Origin: Symbiodinium natans
Taxonomy: Eukaryota > Sar > Dinophyceae > Suessiales > Symbiodiniaceae
Direction of reading: 5' to 3'
Assembly: GCA_905221605.1 (NCBI GenBank)
Contig: CAJNDS010002776.1
Span: 126,001 to 190,000 of the forward strand
Length of the DNA stretch: 64,000 nt
Positions 1 through 10,621 of the stretch are shown one piece after another. Made by a program: the position numbers and the translations under genes. The notes under the pieces are model-generated. The model was not told the origin of the DNA. It worked only from the letters and a program-made list of their open reading frames with translations, and did no database searches. Every line of letters begins with the position of its first letter. Position 1 is the stretch's first letter.

Positions 1-286
1 AGCGGACCGGCAAGTGAGGCCCCGGCCGCCCCTGTGAGTCCCCCCCGTGCGTCCATTGTGGGGGCACTAACTCACTAGCTGTTGCGCCTCCTGCCTCTCC
101 AAAGGCCAGACTTGAGCAGAGAAAGGCAATGTTTGAGCGGCTTCGGATCGAGGCGCCCGAACTTTGTACAAAATGGGTCCGACAACTAATTGTGGCTGGT
201 TTTCTTCAAGCCAGGTGGCACACACCCTCGCCTGCTGGGCACGGTTTGGCCTTGACGAAGACAGTCGGCATTCTCAATTCCTCGCA
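1..286 (+). CDS. First visible exons of a plus-strand multi-exon gene (partial)
   Basis: Three short exons can be joined in one frame, all phase 0: 1-33 (donor GTGAGT), 105-152 (donor GC) and 215-286 (donor GC). Each internal acceptor follows a pyrimidine-rich stretch ending in AG. The peptide pieces include ARLEQRKAMFERLRIE and VAHTLACWARFGLDED, which look helical and coding. The gene enters from the left edge, so its start is not visible. The short segments between 300 and 870 may hold further small exons, for example after the strong acceptor at about 507. The family is not recognised. The model rests on frame continuity and splice motifs only. Confidence 0.45.
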
Positions 287-873
287 GCCACCGAAAGAAC
301 AAGTTATATGCCATATCTCTCCTAAAGTCTCACTTCTACGCAACCCACTTTTTGTTGAGAGAGCGGACATTCGAAATTTCAAGTACAAGTTGTTAAGCCT
401 ATCAGCCGCTGAGCGCTTAGGTGTGGAGCTATTGCCGAACCAGCCACTGATCCAAGCAGTCGCCGATTCGGGGCCGGGCCATGCGAAGCATCTCCTCCCC
501 TCTTTCAGTAGTGGCAGGCTTGCAGAGATGGGTTGACATGCAGGACCCCGAACCTTCGAATCTTGCGCCAATCGAACGTTATGGTCCGGGGCCCACGGAA
601 CGAGTGGAGCAAACATGTTTTGTTCGAGAATTTCGAAAGTCGACGATCGAGCCACGTGGCAGTTCGTTTTTCGGCTCTTCCGAGGCCACGTGCGCATGAC
701 ACTGGATGTTGATGTGTTTTGGTTTATTTCCGTCATCATGTTGGATGCTCTGTCCGAGGATGCTGTCTCCGCTTCGTTCCGGTCGGAAGACAGCCCGGAG
801 GTGGCGAGCCCCAATGTTCGCACATGTACACAGAGGGACAGCCTTGGAATCCTTGCACGCCACGTGCCCCTAG

Positions 874-1293
874 TCGATCGTGATCACCTTGGGCGCCATA
901 CGCGACATGCTCCTGGCTCGGTATCTGCATGCAGCGCGTTCTGTTGCATGCGAAAGTGAGAGATGTGCTTTGAGATTCGCTCCACAGGTCGCTGTACAGG
1001 CCTCTGGCTTGCCAGATTACGAACTGCGGGCTCATCTCCAACCTAGTGCACGTCATCCGCGTGAATTTGCTTGGCCTCGATCTCAGTGAGGACTGAGCGC
1101 CAACAAACAGAGAAGCGCTCAGCACCTAAGCAGAGAAGCACAAAATAAAAGGCAGAGTTGGCAGCTGGTCTGATTCAAGGCTCCGACGTCCTGCTTGTGG
1201 CGGCCGAGGTCCTGTGGAACGCCCCGGGCTCTGCCAAAAAGGGCATCTGTGGGCTTCAGAACCTTCTCCTCGGAAGTATGAAAGAATCGTCAG
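874..1293 (+). CDS. ARM/HEAT-like exons (probably same plus-strand gene)
   Basis: Exons 874-920, 988-1085 and 1165-1293 join without breaking frame (phases 2 and 1 at the joins; the first two have GT donors). The product begins SIVITLGAIRDMLLA, then passes through ACQITNCGLISNLVHVI and GSDVLLVAAEVLWNA. This Leu/Ile/Ala-rich pattern with short polar turns resembles stacked armadillo or HEAT helices, which usually form protein-binding scaffolds. No catalytic motif is visible. The third exon ends at a GT donor just before the poly-G run. The fold is inferred from the helical pattern, and the exact family is unknown. Confidence 0.5.
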
Positions 1294-1409
1294 GTCTTGG
1301 AGCTGGATTGGGCCTCACCAGCATCTTTGGAAGCGAGCAGTGGCAAAATGCGACAAACATCGGCGGGAAAGCGCACACATTTTGCATTGTGAGGCCGAGA
1401 AATATAGCG

Positions 1410-1435
1410 CGGGGGGGGGGGGGGGGGGGGGGGGC
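1410..1435. repeat. Poly-G run (mononucleotide tract)
   Basis: An uninterrupted G run of about 25 bases sits just after a GCGC step. ORFs read through it (poly-Gly or poly-Pro) are artefacts. Its length is likely unreliable in the assembly. Confidence 0.9.
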
Positions 1436-2211
1436 GAAGGTGAGAAGCCCAAACGAGCAGACCCCCCTCTTCGCCAAAGGGTTTTAACGCAACCGGGTTT
1501 CACCCACCACCGAGAATCTTTCAGCAGCACCTTCTCCTGGCTCGCCCCAGGGGCCCGGATCTTGTCCCTGCACTGAGAATCGTGTATCACACGCTTCTTG
1601 CCAGTAACTCAACGAAAGCATATTCTGAATTGCGCTACAGGCACCAAGCGGAGTGTGCTGATGTGCTGGCTAGCTGACCGCCGTGGGGCGGGATCGGCTA
1701 CAGAAACCAGAGTCAGTGTGCCAGGGCCCCACACCCCGAGCTTCTCCACAAACCATCAGGCGAAGGGGGGATGGGGTGAGCCAGAGTGACGGTACGCGGC
1801 GACACTGACAACTAAGTCGAACGAGGCTTTGCTGCGGAAGTCCCCTACTTGAAGCGCGAAGCTCCGACGCTGGAGTCTTCAGGAACTTAAACGAAGCGCG
1901 AATCTTCGGGAACTTCAGCGAAGCGCCAAGCTCAAGGCTTCAGGAGCTTGAGGAGTGAGAGGGCTTGCGAGGGCTTGCGGCGTCTTCCTTCTGTGCACTT
2001 GGTGGGTAGTGGGAAGCAAGTACACAGGGTGGCAGCCGGAGACACCGAAGCACTGCTCTGCCTGTACTAGGGAGCTGCATGGGACCCAGGCGAGCGCACA
2101 ACTTGGAGCTAGAATGCTGCTGTGGGTTTTTTTTGCGAATCTGTGAATATTGTGAATATTGAGACAGAGACCGCGGAGCAACGCCCGAAATGCCAGGATG
2201 GAGCCACCGAG

Positions 2212-2661
2212 GCGCTTGGCCAAGAAGAGGCCATTTGAGCGATGCCGTTTTGGGTTTCATGGATTTGTGCAAAGGTTGGCAGCAGCTCTGCATCAGCGAA
2301 CTCCTTGTGAGTGCAGAATAGACTTTGAAGGGAATGTGCGGATATCGAGGACATGGGTCGTGAATGGTTAGTTTGGGGGCTGCGGCTGCAGCCTAAACGA
2401 AAGCTTCTTGAGCTCATGGAAGATCCTGTGCAGGTTTGAGAGGCCGTCTGGCCCTAAACTTAAGGTCAGCTAGATTCGGAAATATTGGCCAGGTGATGGG
2501 TGCAATTAGGAGTTGAATGCTGGTTGGAGTCGCCTTGTGTTTTCACAGACTCTTAGTAACATTTTTTCTTCGGGACTTTAAACGGCGCATCTCATTCACA
2601 GGATTTCAGTATCGTCGAAACCAGAGGTTCTGAAACAGTTTGCCCACGTGGCCAAGCTCCG
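2212..2661 (+). CDS. Two further probable exons of the helical-repeat gene
   Basis: The exon ending at 2306 reads SDAVLGFMDLCKGWQQ then LCISELL and stops at a good GTGAGT donor. Its start (2196 or 2212) is uncertain. A second exon at 2602-2661 follows a TTCACAG acceptor, reads ISVSSKPEVLKQFAHVAKLR and ends at a GT donor. Both are Leu/Ala-rich helical segments like the neighbouring exons. They are too short to be found by length alone; frame and splice sites carry the call. No family is recognised. Confidence 0.4.
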
Positions 2662-2974
2662 GTGAAGAGGCAGTCACCACACACGTGTGCGGCTGGGGCA
2701 TCCCCCCCACACAAAGACATCAGCAGAGACCCTAGCTTTCTGGCATTTTGCACAGCACCCCCAGACCTTCAAGGATTCAATTTGCTGACTTGCTCCTTTT
2801 GCTCTTACTCTTTGAACTGCTGCATTCTTATGTGTGTGAGAAAACCTGTCCACGGTGCCCCATTGTGGCACAGAAGCTGCAAAACAAATGTGTTGACGCC
2901 AGTCAGCTCCTCCTGCATTTTTGACCCGCGCCCTTGTGCGTATATCAGTCCGGTGTCGGGAGCCGAAGTGACAG

Positions 2975-3187
2975 GTCATCGAGTCCTTCCGCGATTTCAT
3001 GCATGCAGTTCTCACTCGCGGTTACCGCTTCAAGGCCCCTCAGCAGACCTTATCAGCAGACACAGGAGACACCGGAGACACAGAGTGCTTTCGAAAGGAC
3101 AAGATTTTCCGGAACGACATGATGGTCCTCCTCATGTACATTTCTAAGCGTGCGGAGAACCGCGTGCTCTTCGCATCCACCGGGCGG
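2975..3187 (+). CDS. Probable exon, unknown helical protein
   Basis: After an ACAG acceptor the frame reads VIESFRDFMHAVLTRGYRF, then a small Asp/Thr-rich loop containing the repeated triplet DTG-DTG-DTE, then RKDKIFRNDMMVLLMYISKR. The open frame continues to a stop at 3244-3246. The donor is uncertain; GC sites near 3187 are candidates. Codon choice and amphipathic pattern look coding. The phase does not match the exon at 2602-2661 directly, so another small exon may lie between them. Confidence 0.45.
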
Positions 3188-3391
3188 GGGGGAGAGTTGC
3201 GAATCGTTGTTGCGACTTGTGCAGACTTGTTCTCAGCTTTCCAATGAAGCAAGTGCAGCGCCAGGCTCATGGCACTTCTGCTGAGCTATGCAGCAGCCGC
3301 CTGAAAAAGACTTTCATGAAATACCCAAGTCAGTGACTGCACACCCGTTTAGCCTCGGTGAACGATCGTTGTATCATTGTTTCGCAATCAG

Positions 3392-3583
3392 GTGTCAGAA
3401 GCGCGGAGAAAGGAGCTCCTGCAGAATGGTTACCTCGAGCCGGGCTCAGCTTCGTTTCTGCGACAAAGATTTTCAGACGGATTCCATGGCTGTGGCTGCA
3501 AGGAGAAGCATTTGCAAGAGGCCCTGATTGGATTCTATGGGCGGGCTGCGGACTGCGGTACTTGCAGCGCCTCTGACCCGCAG
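3392..3583 (+). CDS. Probable 64-codon exon with Cys-rich centre
   Basis: An exon of exactly 64 codons sits between an AATCAG acceptor and a CAG|GT donor. It begins VSEARRKELLQNGYLEPGSA, has a FHGCGCKEKH cysteine cluster and a second pair, DCGTC, about 18 residues on. The two C-x-C/C-x2-C pairs could bind a metal, but this is inference. It lies in order with the other plus-strand exons and keeps phase 0 at both ends. Confidence 0.5.
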
Positions 3584-3749
3584 GTCCGAGTGTTGCCCGA
3601 CCTTGGGGACCTTTCGAAGGCATGGCGTCCTTCCGTCCTTTGGGGTGCTTTGGGGGGGGGCGCTTTTCTTTCTGTGTTCGTCCATTTGCATGCCAATGCT
3701 GCAAATGTGTGCTGAGGCCTCCAAGGGCATCCCCCTCACCAACACCCAG

Positions 3750-3972
3750 GAGGTGACAAGCAGAAAGCAGAGCTCCAGAAACTTGTGGTGTACAACAATC
3801 TTCAGAAAGAAGCCGATTCAAGAAGAGCGAATTCCTCGTGAATTTACCTCATCCTGGGACGGAGGACATGGAGTTCCGGACCTTGCTGTGGGGAACCCTG
3901 GCGCGCTGCTGCTCCTCAGAGACATGTGCCGAGGCCTTCACCGCCGCGTTCCTTCTCGCCTCGGTTCCCTCC
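3750..3972 (+). CDS. Coding-like stretch with a frame conflict
   Basis: Two coding-like frames abut here. The first reads DKQKAELQKLVVYNNLQKEA. The other, displaced by one base, reads NLPHPGTEDMEFRTLLWGTL then ETCAEAFTAAFLLA. Either one exon has a one-base indel, or a small intron was missed. It ends near a GT donor at 3972-3973 and is followed, after about 105 bp, by the next ARM-like exon. Confidence 0.3.
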
Positions 3973-4077
3973 TCTCTCATCTCCTCTCCTCATGTTTCAT
4001 CCGTTTTTGAGTTAAGAACCGTCTTTTGAAGAGTGTTTTGTTGGTTAAATCCTGTTCTGAGCACTTGACTGGTGCAG

Positions 4078-4575
4078 GCGGCGGTGCAGTGCGGTTTCGT
4101 GGAGTCGCTCCTGGAGTGCTTGGATGCCCGGACCCAAAGATGCATATTCCACACAAGCTGCGGCACAGAAGCTGCCCAAAGACATCGCACGAGACTCAGA
4201 GGTACGGGTCCCTGGACTTAGGCCGAGGCGCCCCCTGAGAAGTGGAGCCAGGAACAACGGCGTCAGGCACAGAGAGGGTGAATGGAAGGAGAAAAAGACT
4301 AACAGCGCCTAGCAGCTCGACGCACTTGACATGGGACTAGACTTGGCAACCGGATGCTCAAAACAGGTGCAGCTCGAGGCTTTGTCCTCCTTGTTTCAGC
4401 TGGTCCTGCGCTCAGACGTGGCGCTAAAGCTGCGGGCTTCTTTGCGTTCCTAAGACGTATCACATTGCCACGCTGTGGAGTGCGACGCGCTGAGAGCTAA
4501 TGAGGTACAATACGTGCCGGACGCATTCATGGAGGCGCAGGGCAATGCCATGGTCTTGCAGCTGCTCCAGGCGAG
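4078..4575 (+). CDS. ARM-like exons
   Basis: Three short exons follow clear acceptors. One starts at 4078 and reads AAVQCGFVESLLECLDARTQ. One spans 4400 to about 4435 after TTGTTTCAG and reads LVLRSDVALKLR. One spans 4505-4575 and reads VQYVPDAFMEAQGNAMVLQ, ending at a GC donor. The spacing of Leu/Val/Ala fits ARM/HEAT helices. The ends of the first two exons are not certain. Confidence 0.45.
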
Positions 4576-5055
4576 GCACGGAGAGGGCAGCAGAGGGCGC
4601 AGATCAATTGTTTTTGCTGTTTTTCAACCACTTTGCTCCCTCCACTTCTCTTCCGTCTCAGGTCTCTCCGACCTCTCAAGGCTCTAATTCATCCCTCGTA
4701 GAGCAGCTCCCGTAAGAACTTTCAAAAAGCAAAGCCGTGCTGAAAGGTTCTGCATTCGGCCACTTGCAGGGCTTTTCTGGTGAGTTGAGCCCAAGACCTA
4801 CGTCTCATGCTTACCAAACAGCATCACACGTTGTCCTAACTAACGCCTCAACCAAATAAGAGCCAAGGAGGTAAACGACGGACCTATGGATCAAAGTCTT
4901 GATCCGCCAGCGAAGCGAGCTGTGGTGTCTTAAGCTGTCCGGATAGCGTGGGCCTTTCAGGCGACACGCAGCCGGGAAGTGCAGAAGAAGTGTCTTCACT
5001 TGCTGCAGGCTGGGCAGCTACAGTTGACAGAACAAATTTCCCACACTTGCAGGAG

Positions 5056-5591
5056 GTAGATGCGATTCCTGGCGCTTGCTTGAGGTGGCTGTTCGTATGG
5101 GGCCGCACTTTGCAGAGGTGCCTGTCCAGCCGGTGCATCTCGCGCCAAGCCTTATACTATGTCCTTAAGCTCTATTCCAATCATTTTCCTTGCAGCACGC
5201 GCGTCTGGCAGAATCTTGGGCAGCTTGGAGCTGTGGGAACATTGGTCGAGCTCTTCACTGACAAGGCCAGAGCCTGACAAGAAAAATGCTCAGATGGGAG
5301 TAGAACGGAGAGACGTGCAAGAAGTGCGCTCAGGACAATCCCATGACCTCAAGGCAGATGTGCGCATCCGTCTTGGCCACGATGTTCGGGCCTTGTGTCT
5401 AGAAACAGGCATTCTGGGAAGTCGGGAATAGCATGGAAGAACAAGCTTTCTGCGCTCCACCAAGGTGCAAGGAGTACCCTGAGAATGCCCGTGAGTTTCG
5501 AAAGAAGGATGGTGTTGAGGCCATGCGCGACGAGGTGGGCACCTGCCCTTCAGTGTTTTGGTGCATGCAGTGGGCCCATCGCACCAAATGA
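5056..5591 (+). CDS. ARM-like and Cys-containing exons near 3' part of plus-strand gene
   Basis: Exon 5056-5119 (WRLLEVAVRMGPHFAE) ends at a GC donor and joins in phase to 5196-5271, which follows CCTTGCAG and reads TRVWQNLGQLGAVGTLVELF, the most ARM-like segment here. That exon ends at a GC donor and joins in phase 0 to 5354 onward (ADVRIRLGHDVRAL). A separate small open frame, 5433-5591, starts with ATG and reads MEEQAFCAPPRCKEYPENAR then DEVGTCPSVFWCMQWAH. It is 52 codons, cysteine-rich and ends in TGA. Whether it is the terminal exon or another gene is unclear. Confidence 0.45.
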
Positions 5592-5653
5592 AAACCCGAC
5601 ACCCCAAGCTTTGATTTGTGCCAACCTGGCAGACTGGACTACCCACACTGCAG

Positions 5654-5830
5654 GGCAACAACGAAACTGCGACCAGCACTACCAGCAACCAGAACAAGAT
5701 TATCGAGCTCAAAACACTAGGTGAGCCAACCAAATGAGCATTGTCCTCTGTCTAGCGTTCTTTTTGCAAGAACGCGTTCAGGAACAAAGCCAAGCCAGCT
5801 TACGAGCGCAGTGCTGATAAAGACTTGATC
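5654..5830 (+). CDS. Probable coiled-coil exons
   Basis: Exon 5654-5720 follows CACTGCAG and ends at a perfect GTGAGC donor. It reads GNNETATSTTSNQNKIIELK. The next acceptor (TTTTTGCAAG) opens at about 5768. Continuing in phase gives ERVQEQSQASLR, a short coiled-coil-like stretch before a possible GC donor, while another frame gives NAFRNKAKPAYERSADKDLI. Both are plausible, so the second exon's frame is unresolved. Confidence 0.35.
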
Positions 5831-7555
5831 CGTGGTTTAGGGCAAAGTTTAGGGTGTGCTTTTGTTGGGTTTCAGTTCTGTTGGTCAGGTCTTACATCGC
5901 GCGGACACAGGTTCTGGAGACAAATTAGACAGACAATGTCCGGAAGCAGAGCGACGCAGCGAGCAAAGCAGCTAGCAGCTGACGTATCTCATCATGCTTT
6001 GTCCATCCAGACAATAACCAAAAAAGCAAACCAAAGTTGACAGCTTACGTACCCGAATTCCACGCTAACTTCAAGGTCACGAGAAGCCAGCCTTGCATCG
6101 ACTCGTGTCTTTAAGTCACGATGCAAGTATGAGACGTGCCAAAAGCTCCCACAATGAGCAGCGATTGCCAACTCGGTGCACTTTCCAATACTTTCACAAA
6201 CGGGGACCGGGCCACCCCAGAATTCACCGCGCAAGTGCAGCCTTCAAGTTAAGTAGGGATTCCGCTGCATCATGCAGTCTCGACAAGTTGCTGAATTGTC
6301 AAAGTTGTTGCCCCCACAGTGCAAAATCGAGCCGTGCACTGTACCTAGTGGAAGAATCAAACAGGAGGCCTGAGCATAGACAGATGCAGGAGTAATGTAG
6401 GAAAACCCAGCGCAAGAAATAAGTCCACAGCCATAATGGGAGGCTTTGAGTAACGATCCCCCCGGATTGGGAATAAGCCGAGGCCAGAGCAGCACCGAAA
6501 CAATTGGGCGGGGTTAAAAAATGTTCGCCGGAGGGGAAATAGCTCGTGCTGCCAGAAATTGGTTTCCAACCAGTCGCTCTGTGAACAAAGTAAAGGCCGA
6601 CGTAGGCAAACTATCCTTCCCAGCAAACTTGGGCAAATTCGACCAATTTTCATCAATTTTGACCGATGTGGGCCTTCTGAAGCCAATTTGGACCTCCTGA
6701 GGCAAATTTGAGCATCTTGGCCAAGTTGGATTGGAGCAAATTTGGGCCTTTTGGTCAATTTTGGTCCTTGTGGGGGGCCAATCTGGGCATTTGTTACAAA
6801 TTTTGTGCAAGTTTGCAAATTTGACCAGCCAATTTGACCCAGCTGTGTGTTTTTTGAAAGTTTGTGCAGATTTTGACAAATGTTGAGCAAGTTTGCTATT
6901 TTGAGCCATATTGGCCCAGTTTGATCCTGGTCCTTGGCAGCCTTCGTGCAAGGTTTATTTTTTGAGTTTGAGTGAAACAGGCGTGCCGAAACAAAAACAC
7001 GCAGCGTTTAGTGCTACCATTGTACAGGATGCAGTGTGACCCAGGCCTCGAGCAACGCTCCCTTTGAGATGCAACCTGAGCGTTACTGAGCTCCATAAGG
7101 CACAGTCCGCAAGCGTACAGGAGTCTAATCTGACGGAGGATTTGAGAATTCAAGAGTGCTTCTTAAATGATTTTTGGCCCGATCTCTCCGGGAAGACTGA
7201 CTACTTTCCATTGTGGGAGGAAAAAGCAAAAGATGCAAAACAAACCCAAGGTATTAAAGAAACGCTAACTTTTGAACCCGGACCTTGGAACCTTTCGACA
7301 TTTTTAGACCACAAATACGCTTACAACTACAGACGCCCTCCAAAACCTACGGAAAGAAAGAAAGAGTTTCTCAGTCTCGCTGCTACGGGTCGTGTGTCAA
7401 GTGCGGCTTTTGCAAAAAGGCGGCGGTGCTCAACAAAGAAAAGTCAAGTCAAAGTAAGTGTAAACACCGATGTTCTCAAAATCGGAAACAAAACTCTCCT
7501 GAGCAAACCCAAGAGTAGCCAACAAATTAACCCAGAACTGAGTTCCTGACGTCAG
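5831..7555. other. No firm gene; low-complexity TTTG/AATTTG stretch
   Basis: From about 6600 to 6910 there are many loose repeats of CAAATTTG/TTTTGG type with no conserved unit. An open frame at 7064-7549 (161 codons, plus) reads through AT-rich codons unlike the neighbouring exons. It might be chance or a foreign remnant, with no recognisable motif. Nothing else in this stretch can be supported. Confidence 0.4.
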
Positions 7556-7680
7556 GTCGTGTACCGTCCCGGTGAAACCACCGACAACCACCTCTTCTAC
7601 AGCCTGTGCGTCGTGGACTGCGCAGGGACCTGACGCCTGAGTGTGCAACACCCTCAAGGCTCTTAAGGCGAGAAGTGCGC
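7556..7680 (+). CDS. Short probable exon(s), unknown protein
   Basis: After a GTCAG acceptor the frame reads VVYRPGETTDNHLFYSLCVV then DCA, which looks strongly coding. A few bases on, VCNTLKALKARSAHQ ends at a GT donor. The relation between the two pieces is unclear because the gap is too short for a normal intron. It lies on the same strand as the ARM-like exons and may be their continuation. Confidence 0.35.
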
Positions 7681-7689
7681 ACCAAGGTA

Positions 7690-10260
7690 TGGAATGCGGT
7701 GGTGGGGACTCGCAAAAACGAGATCCGATTCCTAGATGCAGGAGCACGTGGAGCACGTCCAAGGCCCCCATAACTTTCGTGCGAAAGCGAGCTGTTTGCA
7801 GGTGGGCTTTTCGCCTTGCTCGACTGTCTTGAAGTGGCACCGATGCTCCTCAAGCACCATGGCCGCAAGATGTACATTTGAAACCGTGGCACCACAGCAC
7901 GCCCCAGAACAGAAAGTCCACAGCGAAAATGTGACAGCAAACGGCCGGGTGGTGTCCTCTGGCAAAATCCAGTTCGCCTGAGTTCCAATTCGAAATGCTC
8001 AACTGGACATTGAGCCCTCGCGATACGGGCTGTGCAGCCAATAGACCGCAAATGGGTCCTGTTGCGCAAGACAACAACAATTGAAAGCAGATGTAACAGA
8101 CAGGTGTAAAACAGTGTAACACTGTGACTAAGCATGTTCAAAACACGCTAGCGCACTTTCACAGGGCTCATAGGGCTCCATAGCGCCAGGCGGCAGATCA
8201 TCGGCTGCTTAGCAGACTTGATGGAGTACAAGAAGGCTCCTGACAGGGAAAAAAGGTGCATGGCTTTGGCAGCTCGCTAAACCAGGCTGCCAAGCTCTTC
8301 ACGCAGTGGAACTCACAGGCTTAGCGGCACAGTTGGCGCAAACTTTGTAATTGAAAGATGCTGCCAGCTTGTGCATTGCCGTGCCAGGTTACCATGAAAG
8401 GTGCGTTGAGACTTCTCTTGGAGCTTTGGCAGTGTGAGCAGCAGGTGCTGGGCAGATGAATTAAAGAGCAACCTGATGTCTTATTGATGCTTAGCAGGCG
8501 GCAGGAAATCTGGCTCCAGATGGCGTGATCCGGGACTTGGCGCCCCGGCACTTCAGAGTTCATGTGTATTGAAGAGTGATGTAGAATAATGTAGAAGCAC
8601 TCGTTCTTTGTGGGGCATGCTGACGTACAACTTTGCCATGCGACTAGTGCTCTGTTTACGCACACGCACGTGGTCATGGTCACGCACGCGCGCACGTCTA
8701 TCGCGCATGCACGCGAACGTTTGGCGTCACGTGCTCACATGCTCACGTGGTCACATGCCCAATCGCACGCGCGCGCGCGCACGTGCACGCCCGGTGTCGC
8801 ATGGTGACTTCGTTAATTACATGGCCCAGAGTCGCAAGGTCAAACCCACGCGTCGCACGCACACGCAGGTGGTCACATGGTTGCGCGTCGCACGAAAGCG
8901 TAACCTCGAAAACACTAGATAAAGCTTTGAAGAGTTGGTACTCGCAGTAAAATCGTTCTGGAGGATCCAGGGAGATGTGAGATGTGAAGATGAAAGTGTG
9001 GTCCCAGAATTTGTGTTCAGGAAGCCTCGTTCCAGCCAGCAGGGAACGGAGACGCAGTATGGTCTGTTGCGCCCACATACCTAGCAATCGCTCCTCGAGG
9101 AGCCTAAGGGACTAGCTTGATGCGATTGGTGGCGATCCTGACTTCATTGAGTGAAGTGCCACAGGCCATATCAGCAGACTCAAGGACGAGTCCGATTCGC
9201 ATTAGTTTATTTGCCCGCTATAGTCACAAGTTTCCCGGTGCGAACTCAAGTTTCTTTTGGAAGCATTTTTTGGGATTAGGTCAGCTGCAGATTGAGTTTC
9301 TTCCCCTCGCTGGTTCCAAAACTCAGGTGCTGAGCCCCCTCACGCTCAGCCAAAGGTTTCAAGCCTTAAGGGCCCCTGGCTCCAGCAATCTTAGAGAGCC
9401 GGAGCCCGGAGAATTCAGGAAGTTAAGCCCGGCCAGTTCCATCTAAAGCGTTTGGATTTCCTTACAAAACCAGGACCCAAACAAACTTCGTGATAGATAG
9501 CCCACGGGCCAGCCCGATTCGTTTTCGTAGATTGGTTTCGGGCACTCACTTTGACAGGCACTTGCTAGACTTTTTCGGGATTAGGTACGGAGCTCTCTCA
9601 GGTTCAGCTAAGGCTTCAGGCTTTACGGGCCTTGGCTTCCGCCCAGGAAGGCTAGACGGCTTCAAGCCTATTGACCGTAAGGTTTCAGGGCTTAATGGTT
9701 CAGCCCAGGCCCCCCCCCCCCACCAGTGTCCCGGGGAAAGTTCTTTTTATTTGTGTGTGTGGGGGAGGGGGGGAGGGGGTGGCTTACTAAAGCGAGCGGT
9801 GTGTGTCTAATAGTTTGAATGAAGGAACAAGCTCGTTTGTAGATGTGGAGGAATCTCAAGTTTTTCAACGAGAATGTGTAGAAAAGGAGGAAAGGAAAAA
9901 CACAGCAAAGGAGGACGAAAAGGTTGGGCAGGAAAGGAAAGGGCAAATAAAACGGAGAAGAAGTTGGAAGATGCAACGAAGGCGGTGCAGGCAGAAGATT
10001 CCATGAGTCACCCCCAGAGTATCCCTGGAGTGCAAACCACCCCCAAATACTCCCCCAGAGAAGCGCCATTGAAATGCAATGTCCGGGAATAGGGAAACAG
10101 CTGCTGCGACAGAATTCTGCAGCAAAGGGTAGGATGGCTTCCACGTTGATTCGCGTTAGGGTGGGGATGATCCAAGTAAATGCTTTGTTGGGATTGGCAT
10201 GGTACTTGTAGATGTGCTGGAATGCTTTCGTCGGCAGATGCATGAAACTCCAACTGCTCT
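7690..10260. other. Intergenic or intronic; purine-pyrimidine CACG tract
   Basis: No supported gene. At about 8655-8795 there is a CACGCACGCG/GTGCACG-rich alternating purine-pyrimidine tract, followed by a short unit containing CACGTGGTCACATG in two variants. From 9230 to 9700 two diverged segments share words such as GGGATTAGGT and CTCAGGTT, suggesting an old duplication. Purine-rich DNA covers 9865-9970. Confidence 0.4.
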
Positions 10261-10267
10261 ACGGGAA

Positions 10268-10621
10268 CTGAAAACTCAACCTGAGGTGTCTCGAATGCGG
10301 ATGGGGGTGGTTCTGGCGAACTACGCCGACGGCTTTGAATGCCCTGTCCAGTGGCGCATTCAAACCAATCAAGTCGAATGCTTGCAGTGACTGCGACAGG
10401 AGACTTCTCAGGCACACAGGAGGCTACTTGGATGTCTCGGCCTTGCATTTTGCGAGGCATCCAAGTAGCCTCCTGTGCGCCTTGGAAGTCTCCTGCCGCA
10501 TTCACTGCAAGCATTCGACTTGATTGCTTTGAATGCGCCACTGGACAGGGCATTCAAAGCCGTCGGCGTAGTTCGCCAGAACCACCCCCATCCGCATTCG
10601 AGACACCTCAGGTTAAGTTTT
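10268..10621. repeat. Long near-perfect inverted repeat (foldback)
   Basis: The left arm (about 10268-10439) and right arm (about 10453-10621) are reverse complements over about 170 bp with only scattered mismatches, around a spacer of about 13 bp (CCTTGCATTTTG). Landmarks are CGAACTACGCCGACGG near 10317 and its complement CCGTCGGCGTAGTTCG near 10560. The mirrored open frames on the two strands are a by-product of the palindrome. It could be a foldback/MITE-type element or a recent inverted duplication. No transposase is nearby. Confidence 0.9.

Noticed and set aside
7064-7549. 161-codon open frame with AT-rich codons
   Set aside because: Codon use differs from the supported exons, no motif is recognised, and no splice or start context supports it. 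Kept only as a remark.
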